From UBA6623 sp965226435 (GTDB lineage Bacteria; Acidobacteriota; Terriglobia; Bryobacterales; UBA6623): a stretch of DNA of 64,000 nucleotides. The translations under genes were made by a program, and so were the position numbers. The notes beneath the pieces were generated by a model that had not been told where the DNA came from, ran no database searches, and was given only the letters and a program-made list of their open reading frames with translations. Location of the stretch: assembly GCA_965226435.1 (NCBI GenBank), contig CBDDCY010000009.1, positions 372,001-436,000 of the forward strand. The letters are read 5' to 3'. This document shows positions 34,417 to 43,586 of the stretch, piece by piece. How positions within the stretch are numbered: the first letter of the stretch is position 1; the number at the start of each line of letters is the position of its first letter.

Positions 34417-35592
34417 CTACGACAACTCGTCCACAAGAGCCCGCAACGCCAGCCCTGTCGCGATGAGGGGATCATCTTCCTTGACGAGGTTCTCGGGGTT
34501 TGCGAAAGAGCCGTCAGGTCGCTGGACGGCCGCCAGCGTGTCCGCGGTCGAATGCGGAGGCGAGATCCCAAGTCGACGAAAAGCCGCGCCGCTGACCGCC
34601 GCATAGTAATACCAAAGCCCAGCTCGCCAACGATGATGGGTAGGTTTGGGAAACCCGGGAGCTTGATCCGGAAGATGATGCGTCGATAGCCATTCGGCGG
34701 CGGCTCGAACGCTCGGATAGTCGGTTTCGCGCCCGAGAGCGAGCAACGACAAGATGCCGTCCGCCGTCGCCGTCCCATAGCTTTCGAATCCCGTCGCCCC
34801 TTCTCCGGCTTTGTTGGCATCGAAGATGACCGTGGAAAAATGGAAGCCGCCGTCAACGGCAAGAGCCGCATCGCCGAAGTGGTGGCATCGATTCACGAAC
34901 ACCGCCGCTTTCCGGAATGCCGACCCGTTCATGGAAGCCGGCGTACTATCAGACTCGGTGCCGGTCGCAGTGTCCGCGGCAGCCAAAGCTTGAAGAACGT
35001 GACGCGTCATCGACAGATCGACGTGGCCGGTTGCGGGAGGAGTGCGCCGGTCACCGCCCATGCCCCACGCCCCGTAGACCGGATGAACCGTGCCCCAACC
35101 GTTTTGCTCGGTGAATTGTTGACCGCGTAGATAGTCCGTCATGGAGCTGACCCAGGCGTCGCGTGCCGGGTGCCCGAGGCGCCGTAGCACCGCTACGGTC
35201 AGGGCCGTTGAGTAGTTGGGGTAGTCCGGTAACAACGGATCGCTTCGACCCACCGCGCCCTCGCTATCGGTGTGGTCGGCGAGAAACCTGACAGCTCGTC
35301 GTCGACCGCCCGATGGGGCTTCGTACAGCTTTTCGGGAACCTGTGTCAGCGCGTCGAGAACGAACGCCGTCATGGATTGTCCCGAAGCAAGGAGGCCGTA
35401 GGTGCGGCTATGCCAACCCCCGTCGTCGGCTTGAAGGCTCCAGAGATATCGAGCGGCCGACCGCGCGGCGCTCTCACGGGTGAAGGACGGGTTCGAGCGG
35501 CCCGGCAGTCCGGAGCACCCCAGCGAGGCGACCGCCGGCAACGCGAGGAAGTCCCGTCGCGTAAACAGAGTGGAAACGGCGTTATCTTTCAT
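34417..35592 (-). CDS. Exported alpha/alpha-toroid (prenyltransferase/squalene-oxidase-repeat) protein
   Basis: A 391-residue protein. N-terminus TRRDFLALPAVASLGCSG is a Tat-type signal with a lipobox-like Cys. The body shows QW-like repeats of an alpha/alpha toroid: ARYLWSLQADDGGWHS, VRFLADHTDSEGAVG, LRGQQFTEQNGWGTVHPVYG, AAEWLSTHHLPDQAPGF, AAVQRPDGSFANPENL. The Asp-rich DxDD of terpene cyclases is not visible, so an enzyme role is doubtful; related proteins act as structural or substrate-binding parts. ATG 35592 was chosen because the Tat signal follows at once. It lies 83 bp downstream of a second toroid gene on the same strand. Confidence 0.7.
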   Translation of the reverse strand: MKDNAVSTLFTRRDFLALPAVASLGCSGLPGRSNPSFTRESAARSAARYLWSLQADDGGWHSRTYGLLASGQSMTAFVLDALTQVPEKLYEAPSGGRRRAVRFLADHTDSEGAVGRSDPLLPDYPNYSTALTVAVLRRLGHPARDAWVSSMTDYLRGQQFTEQNGWGTVHPVYGAWGMGGDRRTPPATGHVDLSMTRHVLQALAAADTATGTESDSTPASMNGSAFRKAAVFVNRCHHFGDAALAVDGGFHFSTVIFDANKAGEGATGFESYGTATADGILSLLALGRETDYPSVRAAAEWLSTHHLPDQAPGFPKPTHHRWRAGLWYYYAAVSGAAFRRLGISPPHSTADTLAAVQRPDGSFANPENLVKEDDPLIATGLALRALVDELS

Positions 35593-35675
35593 CGGGGTCA
35601 GCTTCCCGTGGACCCGCATATCGGCGAAGTCCCGCTCTCCGGCGTGCGGAGAGCGGGTGAGTCGCGGCAGCACCA

Positions 35676-36920
35676 CTAGATATCTTCCGCGGATTTCTCC
35701 TCGTCGACCATCAATGTCAGAACCGCCGCGCCTGTGACGGCGACGCGCCCCGTGATGCAATGATGGCCGGCCCAGCTTCCTTCCTCGTTCTGGAGACGAA
35801 CAAGCGTGGTTTTGATTTGGCCGTTCCAGTCCTGCCACTCCTTACCACCCGTACGGCGAAGGCTGTCGCTGATGTTGAGGTACGAAAAAAACTCCTCGCC
35901 GCCATACGAGCCGAAACCGCGCACAAAGCGCCCGGAAGCCAGTTGCTTGGTAACGACGGCGATTTCGTCTTTGTTGGCCTCGCGGTCTTCTTCGGTGCGG
36001 CTGAGTTGCTCGATGATCTGCGCACCCTTATACAGGGCGACGCCCGCCGAAGCCGCGTCGGCGGCTATCTCCGCTGCGGCGCCGCCGGCGAGTCCTCGAC
36101 CTCGCGTCGAGGCGGCCGGTTTGGCGCTGTTCTTCGTGTAGTCATCCACCCGCGCCATGACCATTTCGCTGACATCGACCTTCTTTTCCTTGGCCAGGGC
36201 CAGACTGCGCGAGGCCATCGAAGTCCCGAGAATCGGCGCCCAGCCGCCGGAGACATTCCAACTGCCGTCGTCTTGCTGGTTGTCTTCGATTTTACGAACA
36301 CACTTTTCAAGCCCCGCGCGCACGCGGCGACTCAGCTTGGCGTCGTCAATCTCTCCATCGACCTCGGCCAAAAGACGAGCCGACAGGAAAGTCGGAATGA
36401 AGGGTCCCAGCTTGCGCTGAATCTGCGTCCCGGTCACCGCCGTCACCGCCAGCCCCTCCTCGGGACTCGCTTCGATCCGTTCGAGGATGAACTCCAACCC
36501 CTGACGCACCGCCTTGCCGTGGGCGCCTTTGTTGGGCGTGTGACCGGATTCGACCAACGCCAGCACGGCGATCGCTGTGTTCGCTACATCATTGCCGTTC
36601 GATTCGAGATTTTCTCCAACACGAACAAAGGAAGTGCCTCCGCCGTCTTGTCCCCAGCCGCCGTTGTCGCCTTGTACCGAAACCAGCCACTGAATACCCT
36701 TATCCGCCGATTGCTCAGACATCAACTTGAGTGGTGGTAATTCCTCGGGCGGGGTTTGCGGCGGATTCTTGGAGACCTCGCCGGCCTTGAGGGCTTCGAC
36801 GATTGTCGTTTCGACGTCAATTCTTCGGTCCGAGTCTCCTCGGACTGCATCGGGTGTGAGCCATAGGGCGCACAGCCCCATCGCGGCCGCGCCTGACGCG
36901 GCGATCCAAAGTGATTTCAT
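35676..36920 (-). CDS. Second alpha/alpha-toroid protein with N-terminal signal
   Basis: A 414-residue protein with a signal or anchor (LWIAASGAAAMGLCALWL). Toroid repeats: GIQWLVSVQGDNGGWGQDGGG, LEFILERIEASPEEG, LEKCVRKIEDNQQDDGSW, FSYLNISDSLRRTGG, LVRLQNEEGSWAGHHCITGRV. The last contains a His-Cys pair like the metal site of farnesyltransferase beta-type folds, but the full Zn triad is not certain. GGAGGT seven bases upstream supports ATG 36920. With the next gene and the lipoprotein it forms an envelope-directed trio of unknown function. Confidence 0.7.
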   Translation of the reverse strand: MKSLWIAASGAAAMGLCALWLTPDAVRGDSDRRIDVETTIVEALKAGEVSKNPPQTPPEELPPLKLMSEQSADKGIQWLVSVQGDNGGWGQDGGGTSFVRVGENLESNGNDVANTAIAVLALVESGHTPNKGAHGKAVRQGLEFILERIEASPEEGLAVTAVTGTQIQRKLGPFIPTFLSARLLAEVDGEIDDAKLSRRVRAGLEKCVRKIEDNQQDDGSWNVSGGWAPILGTSMASRSLALAKEKKVDVSEMVMARVDDYTKNSAKPAASTRGRGLAGGAAAEIAADAASAGVALYKGAQIIEQLSRTEEDREANKDEIAVVTKQLASGRFVRGFGSYGGEEFFSYLNISDSLRRTGGKEWQDWNGQIKTTLVRLQNEEGSWAGHHCITGRVAVTGAAVLTLMVDEEKSAEDI

Positions 36921-37387
36921 GATTCTACCTCCGGTTCTTTTCTTGTGGAATCGAACAGGAAGCGGCGCCGTTTCTCTGTCATCAGGGTATGACGCGCGGG
37001 CGGTGTGATTTGTTTAGAAACAAAAACCGGCTCCGTGACAAACGTTACATGGAACGGACATGGCGCCGGCGGGGTGGACACAATCCCGACGTCGCGGGTC
37101 TTTGCGTCGCTCCTCTGGCGGCGTTCCTTACCTCTTGTCTTGTTCCGTTGCTTTGCACCTGCTCGTGCAAACGCTCGTCGGCCGCCGGCGTCGGGTCCGT
37201 GAGGGGAAGCACACATTCCGCAAAAATTTCTCCCTCATTCCGACTTCGTGCGATACACTCTTGAAACTGATTCCATATAACTTTCGCTCACGGAGCTTGT
37301 CGGTTTTCAAGGCCGGGCGACAGCGGCGGCGGTAGCCGCTTTTCATGGTCGACGACGGCCGAAGGGTAGGCCGACTTCGGAGGAAAA
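36921..37387. other. Intergenic region between divergent genes, 467 bp
   Basis: No convincing gene. It must hold promoters for the toroid gene (left) and the large Ig-repeat gene (right). The last 110 bases before the GTG at 37388 are GC-rich with several short self-complementary blocks (for example gcggcggtagccgc at about 37324) and a GGAGG just before the start. A structured leader is possible; I could not match it to a known riboswitch. Confidence 0.5.
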
Positions 37388-39227
37388 GTGACGGCGACAA
37401 CTTGGTTAAGACTGCTTCCGCTGCTGTGGCTCGTGATGGTTGCGCCGCGGCTCTACGCGGCGCCCAACTATCTGTTTGTCTTTGACAAGGGCGCGATTGA
37501 GGTGCGGGTCTACAACGCTTCGTCACTTGCCCCGGCTGCCTCGTTGATGGTGGGACGGGGGGCGATCGAGGCTTTCTCGATCACCCGTTCCGACAGCGAT
37601 GAGCCGGAAAAATTCCTGGTCATTTCCGAAAATGGCGTATCCATTTTCAAGGCGAACTTCTCCCCGCGGGGAACAATTTTTCTACCTATGCAGAGTCTTC
37701 CAGCGGCGGCCGCGCTGTCTCACGATGAAAACCTACTGGCTGTCGCCGCCGGGAAAAAGCTCTTTCTCATTGACGTCTCGACGGAATCGATTCGGGCCGA
37801 GGTCGAGCTGGGGTTCGAGGTTTCGGGGGTCGCCGTGCGGGGCGATGCGCGGCGCGTATATTTGACCTCCGCGGCTTCCCGCCGCGTGCGTGTTGTGGAT
37901 GCCTACTTGGGTGAGTTGCGGGACGCGTCGCTAATGCTGCCCGAACCCCCGGGTGCCATTACAACGGCGGCAGACGGGCACCGAGTGTACGTGACGGCGG
38001 CTGCGGCGATCTACGCGCTCGACGAACGCGCCGAGCGTTTCTTTACACCGTTGCTCGCCAATCAGGCGGTGCGGAATTCGGACGTGCATCCCCTTGATCC
38101 GGCGGGCGGTGATCGGCCTCTTTTCGACCGGTTGGTCGTTGCTGATCGCGGCCGCTTTTTCCTTCGCGCGGGCGACACCGTGTTGCGGGGTGTTCTCGGT
38201 CCGTCGGGAACGCCGACCAAGACCGTTTCGCCGGATGACGAGATTTCCGGCGGCGTGACGGATCTGGCCGTGTCGCCCGACGGCCGCTTGCTCTATCTGC
38301 TGACGCGGAGCGCCAAACTCGTGCAATGGGACGCCGCCGCGGGCCAAGCGACGGGGGAGGTCGCATTGTCATCCTCGCCGGACGCCGTATCGTTGACGTC
38401 GCCGCCTGTCGCGCGGCAAGGATCGTTGAACAAGTTTTCCGGCGACGGTCAGACCGTGCGCTCCGGGTCCGCGTTTTCCATCGTGGCGCAAGCGCTCGAC
38501 GAGGGCGGGGACCCGCAACCGGGAATCGTCGTCAGCCTCTTTGCGGTAGCGCCCGGTGACGCCGCATCGTGCAACAGCCCCTTTGTTCCCACCGACGCGG
38601 ACGGGCTGGTGGTGATTTCCTGCATCGCCTCGGTGGTCGGCGAATTAACACCCGAGTCGATTCTGATCAACGACAGCTTGGGCCGGGCGCCGTCGCCCCC
38701 CTTTTCGGTGCTGATCGCCCCATTAGTGCCCGGGCGGGAAGGACTGCAAAAACTGGCGGGTGACGGGCAAATCGTCACCGAGGGCGAGGCTTTCTCGACT
38801 ACCTTTCGCGTGACCGACTTCGTTTCCACCGTGCCCCAAGAGGGCGCGGTGATCTCGGTATCGAGCGAGCCGGACGGCGTGATTTCGTGCTTGACTTCGG
38901 GCGGCGGCGTGGTTGACGCGCAAGGAGAAGCGGCTTTCACATGCAGCGCTCTCGGCGTCGCCGAGAATACTGTCGTCAGCATCTCGGTGAGCGACGACGG
39001 CGGGCGTACTCTCGCCGATCCTTTCGCGGCCACGGTGGTCAACGAGGATATTCCGGTCAGCGGCCTGACGAAGCTGTCGGGCGATAACCAAACGGTACTG
39101 CGGAACTCAGCCTTCCCCGCGCCCCTGCGCGTGTCCGACCGTATAGCCGGTGTGCCGCAAGAGGACGTTGCACTGACGGTCAGTACGATTCCTGGAGGCA
39201 TTGTGTTCTGCAACAGCGGCGTCCTGA

Positions 39228-39237
39228 CCGACTCGAG
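39228..39237 (+). repeat. Target duplication of the IS256 element, left copy
   Basis: CCGACTCGAG at 39228-39237 recurs at 40652-40661. Family duplications are 8-9 bp; one or two bases of the match may be chance. Keeping only one copy puts both halves of the host gene in frame, which supports it as the true insertion site. Confidence 0.75.
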
Positions 39238-40651
39238 GGAGATATTGTCAAATGTTGTGGATGGGCGAGGTCAGGCGGCGTTTTCCTGAACCATCAATCC
39301 ATCCTTGAAAACCTTTCCCTCTAAGACATGAACAATCACTTCCGAACCGTTCAGGCGTCGCCAGTGGCGCTCGGCTTGGCGGGCCAGCATGAAGACCATC
39401 GTTAACGACGCTTCGCGGCTGCCACAACCCTTCGTTCGTCGCTGCCGCAAACGGACCGTCGCAAAGGTGGACTCGATCGGGTTCGTCGTCCGCAAGTGCC
39501 CCCAGTGCTCGGCCGGAAAGTCGTAGAAAGCCAGCAGCACTTGGCGGTCTTTTTCCAGGCACTCGACCGCTTTGGGAAACTTCTTCTCGTATAGGTTCTT
39601 GAAACGGTCCAGAGCGGCCTCCGCCGTCTGCCGACTCTCGGCAAGATAGATGTCGCGCAGCGCCTGCTTGGCTTTGCCCTGCATGCTCTGCGGCAGCTTA
39701 TTGAGCACGTTGGCCGTCTTGTGGAGCCAGCAGCGTTGCTCACCGGTCGCCGGATAGACTTTCCGCAGTGCCGCCCAAAACCCCATCGCTCCGTCGCCCA
39801 CCGCCAACTTCGGCGGCAGCTCGAGCCCCTGCCGTTTCAAGTCCTCCAGCAACTCCTGCCACGACAGTTCGCTTTCGCGAAAGCCGTCGTGCACCGCCAG
39901 CAGTTGCTTGCGACCGTCTTCGAGTGCTCCCATCACAACCAGCAAACACTGCCGTTCATCGTCCAGACGAACATTCGAGTAGATGCCATCGGCCCAAATG
40001 TAAACAAACCGCTGGCCGCTGAGGTCACGCTTTGACCAAGCCTCGTACTCGCGGCGCCAGACGTCTTTGAGACGCACCACCGTCGTCGCCGACAGGCCCG
40101 GAGCGTCGGGCCCCAGCAAGGCCTCCAGCGCTTCGCTGAAATCGCCCGTCGAGATCCCTTTCAGGTACAACCAGGGGATCAACTCCTCCACACTCTTCGT
40201 GCGCCGCAGATACGGCGGCAGGATCTGGGAAGTGAAACGAAAGCGCCGGCCCTGCTCATCGACTCGGCGATCGTCGACCCGCGGCGCCTGGATCTTCAGC
40301 TGCCCCACGCCGCTGACGATGGTGCGCTCGCGGGCGTGACCGTTGCGCACCACCAGCCGCCGGCCGTCCTGGTCGACTTCGTGCTGATGCGTTTCGATGT
40401 AGGCGGTCACTTCGGCTTCCACGGCCTTGACGAGCATCTGGCGCGCTCCTTGGCGCAGCACCTCATCCAAGGGCGAGCGTTCCTTTCCATCAATGACTTG
40501 GGGGTTGACTTGACTGCTGCTCTCAGCAGCTTCACACTGACTCATGGCGTATCCTCCTTGTTCCTTTCCAGAAAACGATTGAGTTGCTTCCTCAATCGTC
40601 AGGATACGCCGCCTCCCCTCAGAGGCTCATCCACAACTTATGGTTATAGCT
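39238..40651 (-). mobile_element. IS256-family insertion sequence, about 1.41 kb
   Basis: The borders are set by the flanking CCGACTCGAG repeats. Inside, both ends carry a shared segment GTTGTGGATG (39254-39263, and as complement CATCCACAAC at 40628-40637), set 14-16 bp in from the tips. The outermost bases match poorly (ggagatattg versus agctataacc), so the exact tips are less sure than for the other two elements. It inserted against the direction of the host gene. One transposase gene fills it. Confidence 0.85.
39271..40545 (-). CDS. IS256-family (mutator-type) transposase
   Basis: A 424-residue transposase, full length for the family. Catalytic blocks: the first Asp in FVYIWADGIYSNVRL, the second in LAVGDGAMGFWAALR, and the Glu in HLRTTNPIESTFATVRLRQRRTKG. 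The CWLHKTANVLNKLPQSMQGKAK helical stretch is the typical insertion before the last catalytic residue. No stop or frameshift is seen, so it may be active. Confidence 0.95.
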   Translation of the reverse strand: MSQCEAAESSSQVNPQVIDGKERSPLDEVLRQGARQMLVKAVEAEVTAYIETHQHEVDQDGRRLVVRNGHARERTIVSGVGQLKIQAPRVDDRRVDEQGRRFRFTSQILPPYLRRTKSVEELIPWLYLKGISTGDFSEALEALLGPDAPGLSATTVVRLKDVWRREYEAWSKRDLSGQRFVYIWADGIYSNVRLDDERQCLLVVMGALEDGRKQLLAVHDGFRESELSWQELLEDLKRQGLELPPKLAVGDGAMGFWAALRKVYPATGEQRCWLHKTANVLNKLPQSMQGKAKQALRDIYLAESRQTAEAALDRFKNLYEKKFPKAVECLEKDRQVLLAFYDFPAEHWGHLRTTNPIESTFATVRLRQRRTKGCGSREASLTMVFMLARQAERHWRRLNGSEVIVHVLEGKVFKDGLMVQENAA

Positions 40652-40661
40652 CCGACTCGAG
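40652..40661 (+). repeat. Target duplication of the IS256 element, right copy
   Basis: CCGACTCGAG, identical to 39228-39237, where the host gene resumes with SSGVGTIQ. Confidence 0.75.
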
Positions 40662-42765
40662 CGGCGTGGGGACGATCCAATGCAACACGGGTAACGTTGG
40701 GTCCACGACTGTCGTGCAGATCTTGGTGAGCGACGAATTCTTGCAGGATCTCGACACGCCCTTCTCGGCGACTATTCTCAGCGACGTGCCGACCGAGGAA
40801 GGCCTCCTGAAGGTCTCGGGAGACAACCAGATCGCGCCGCGCAACGCCACCCTGTCCGTACCGCTCGTCGTCAGCGCGGTCCTCGATGGCGAACCCCAAG
40901 CGGATCTCGAATTGTCGGTCAGCACGACGAATCAATTCCTGCTGCTGTGTCCCGTCAGCGTCATGACGGGGCCGAATGGGCTTGCTTCCATTTCCTGCAA
41001 TACAGGAAGTGTTGTCGTGCCGACCGACGTTCAAGTTCTCGTCTCGGACGATTTCGGTAGGTCACTGCCCTCCCCGTTCAGAGTTACGGTTGTTCCGACA
41101 AGCTCTGAGGATGTCGATTCCCTCACTCTTCTAACCGATGATTTCTTGGAAGTACTCGTCGGCCAGACGGTTGAGGATGCCATCGAAGTCCTTGCTTTGG
41201 ACGTCGACGAAGACCCGGTCGCCGGCGCGGCGATCTTCTTTTCCTCGAACCGCGGCGCGACCTTCGACCCCGTAGTGGCGCTGACCGCCGCCAACGGCCG
41301 CACCCATACATCGGTGACGTTCGGATGCTCTTCCGGCCTCGGTGAAATCGACATCGCCTTGGAGCCGGACGGCGATCCGGTGCTGAGCGTCGAGTACCGG
41401 GCCTCTGCCGGGTTGGCGGGCTTGATCACCAAGACCCAGGGCGACAACCAGAGCGGTTCACCGGGGCAATTGTTGAATCAAATCGCCCTCGTCGCGCGGG
41501 TCACCGATATTTGTGAGAACCCGATTCAGGGCGTCGGCGTGACGTGGTCCGTCGAGCCTCCCCAAGCCGCGATGCTCGTCAACGCGATCTCCACCACCGA
41601 CGGCCAAGGGCGCGCCTCGACCCTCGTCCGGCTCGGCAATCGCCCGGGCCCGTTCACCATCACGGCAACGTCAGGTTCGCTGACGGCTGTTTTCGACTTG
41701 ATGGTCGTGGTCGATGCGACCCAACTGGCGATTGTCTCGGGGAATAACCAAACTCTGGCGCTGGGGGAAATTGCGCCGTTCCCGCTCGTCGTGGAAGCCC
41801 GCGACGACAACAATCAAGGCGTGCCCGGCGTGGAGGTTACATTCGCCATTGTGCAAGGCTCGGCGGCGATCACCACCGAAACCACCGTCACCACGAATGC
41901 ACTGGGGCGCGCGCAAGCCTCGGTGCGGGCCGGAGTTAGTATTGGGAACGATCCGCGTGGCGGCCTCGGCCTTCGGCGAAAACGTTTCGTTTACCCTCAA
42001 TACGATCGGACGGCTCCCGCAAGTGACGACGCTCGGATTCGTAAACGGTGCCAGCTTCCGGCAGGGCTGGGTTCCGGGAAGTGCCGGCAGTATTTTCGGA
42101 GTGGGGCTAATGGAAGGTGTGGATGGAGTCGTCCTGCCGACACAGGTCCCGTTCCCGACCATCTTGCTGGGCGTGCGAGTGCGTGTTAACGGCGTTGAAG
42201 CGCCTATATTGGCACTGGCGAACATCAACGGACAGGAGCAGATCAACATCCAGGTTCCTTTCGGCTTAGCGGCACCCGGAACGGCGACGGTTCGCATCGA
42301 AAACAACGGCGCCGAATCAACGGTGCCCGGCGTCCCGCTGTTCGCGGTGCAGCCGGGTATCTTCGAGAATCAACGCAACGGAGTTCTGATCGCCGCCGCC
42401 CTCCACGCCGACTTCTCCTTAGTCGAACCAGCCAATCCGGCGCGCCGAGGCGAAGTGATCTTGCTCTTTCTCACCGGGCTTGGGCTCACCGATCCCGTCG
42501 TCGGGACCAACGTGCCGGGACCGATCCCGGCGGCCCGCAGCGCCGTTTCGCCCGCGGTCGGGATCGACGATGAGGGCGTCAAAGTCTTAGGCTCGTTCTA
42601 CGCACCGCAATTGATCTCGGCGTACCAGATCAATTTCCAAGTGCCCGAAGACGCGCGACTCGGCAACCGCAAATTGTCGGTCGTAGCCAACGGCACCGCA
42701 AGCCAAGACACGCTGTTGCCGATCGGCCCTGAGGCAAATCGAGCCGCGCGCGTAAACAAGCGGTA

Positions 42766-43536
42766 TCAAATCCCCCTCGCCAGCACCCCGCCATCGACCG
42801 TCAAACACGTCCCGGTAACGAAACTTCCCGCGTCGCTCGCCATCATCAACGCCGGGCCGATCAACTCCTCGGGACGTCCCCACCGACCCAGAGCCGTCCG
42901 CTCGGCGAAGAGCTTCTTCTCCGCGTCGGTCAGCAAACTCCCCGGCAGCTCTGTGAGGAACGGCCCCGGTGCGATGGCATTGACGGTGACGTTAGACGAA
43001 CCGACGTCGAGCGCGGCGGCTTTCGTCAAACCGATCAGTCCGAACTTGGTCGCGCAGTAGACGTTGCGAGTCTCCTTGGCCGCCAGGCCCAGTATCGAGG
43101 AGATATTGATGACGCGGCCCCAGCCGCGTTCTTTCATGCCGGGAATCAACGCGCGCATCAGCCGCATGCACCCGGAGAGATTCAGCTCGACAACTTGATC
43201 CCACCCGTCATCGGCAATGTCGTCGATGGCGGCGGGGATATTCGTGCCGGCGTTGTTGACAAGAATGTCGATCTTGCCGAGTCGCGAGACCGCATCGCGC
43301 GCCAGCCCGTCGACCTGATCGCGGTCGGTCATATCGACGCCCATCCACTCGACCTTGACGTCGAGCCCGTCGCCGACTTCGGCGGCCGCGACTTCGAGTT
43401 CACTTTCGGTGCGGGAAGCAAGAAAAATATCAGCCCCGGCCTGGGCGAAACCGCGAGCCATGGCTTTGCCGAGACCGCGGCCGCCGCCGGTAATGAGAGC
43501 CGCCTTGCCGGAAAGATTGAAAAGATCAGTGGACAT
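42766..43536 (-). CDS. Short-chain dehydrogenase/reductase (gluconate 5-dehydrogenase-like)
   Basis: A 256-residue classical SDR. Cofactor loop TGGGRGLG, Asp-Met-Thr pocket (VDMTDRDQ), NNAG (LVNNAGTN), catalytic Ser in NISSILG, and YCATK for the Tyr-Lys pair. The ending GTCLTVDGGV is the family norm. The best general match is to gluconate/3-oxoacyl reductases; substrate unknown. Its 3' end converges on the broken Ig-repeat gene. Confidence 0.9.
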   Translation of the reverse strand: MSTDLFNLSGKAALITGGGRGLGKAMARGFAQAGADIFLASRTESELEVAAAEVGDGLDVKVEWMGVDMTDRDQVDGLARDAVSRLGKIDILVNNAGTNIPAAIDDIADDGWDQVVELNLSGCMRLMRALIPGMKERGWGRVINISSILGLAAKETRNVYCATKFGLIGLTKAAALDVGSSNVTVNAIAPGPFLTELPGSLLTDAEKKLFAERTALGRWGRPEELIGPALMMASDAGSFVTGTCLTVDGGVLARGI

Positions 43537-43586
43537 TGTTGCTCCTTTTGTCTCCTTGGTGCTTGTGGGACTTGCGCCACGGGCCG

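Larger units (their letters stand above)
37388..42732 (+). pseudogene. Large secreted Ig-repeat protein with TIGR03437-like C-terminus, split by IS256
   Basis: GTG start with GGAGG just upstream and signal peptide LLPLLWLVMVAPRLYA. The first 340 residues read as a beta-propeller (LAVSPDGRLLYLLTR). Then six or so Ig-like repeats with a shared opening L-x-K-x-S-G-D-x-Q-T, for example GSLNKFSGDGQTV, GLQKLAGDGQIV, GLTKLSGDNQTV, GLLKVSGDNQIA, LITKTQGDNQ and LAIVSGNNQTL. The IS256 element interrupts the third of these; joining 39237 to 40662 gives VLTDSSGVGTIQCNTGNVGS in frame. A further frameshift near 41930-41950 separates the final domain (VTTLGFVNGASF, INGQEQINIQVPF, VFLTGLG-like), the acidobacterial TIGR03437 type. 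Near the end the frame reads past the expected stop and over the antisense of the next gene. Confidence 0.85.

Noticed and set aside
37255..37387. Possible cyclic-di-GMP-type riboswitch before the Ig-repeat gene
   Set aside because: A few words (ggtagcc, caaacg) are similar but the order and the paired arms of known classes are absent.
42733..43060. Extension of the Ig-repeat ORF across the 3' part of the SDR gene
   Set aside because: The extension is antisense to the conserved SDR C-terminus, while the TIGR03437-type domain ends before it; a lost stop is more likely than a real overlap.
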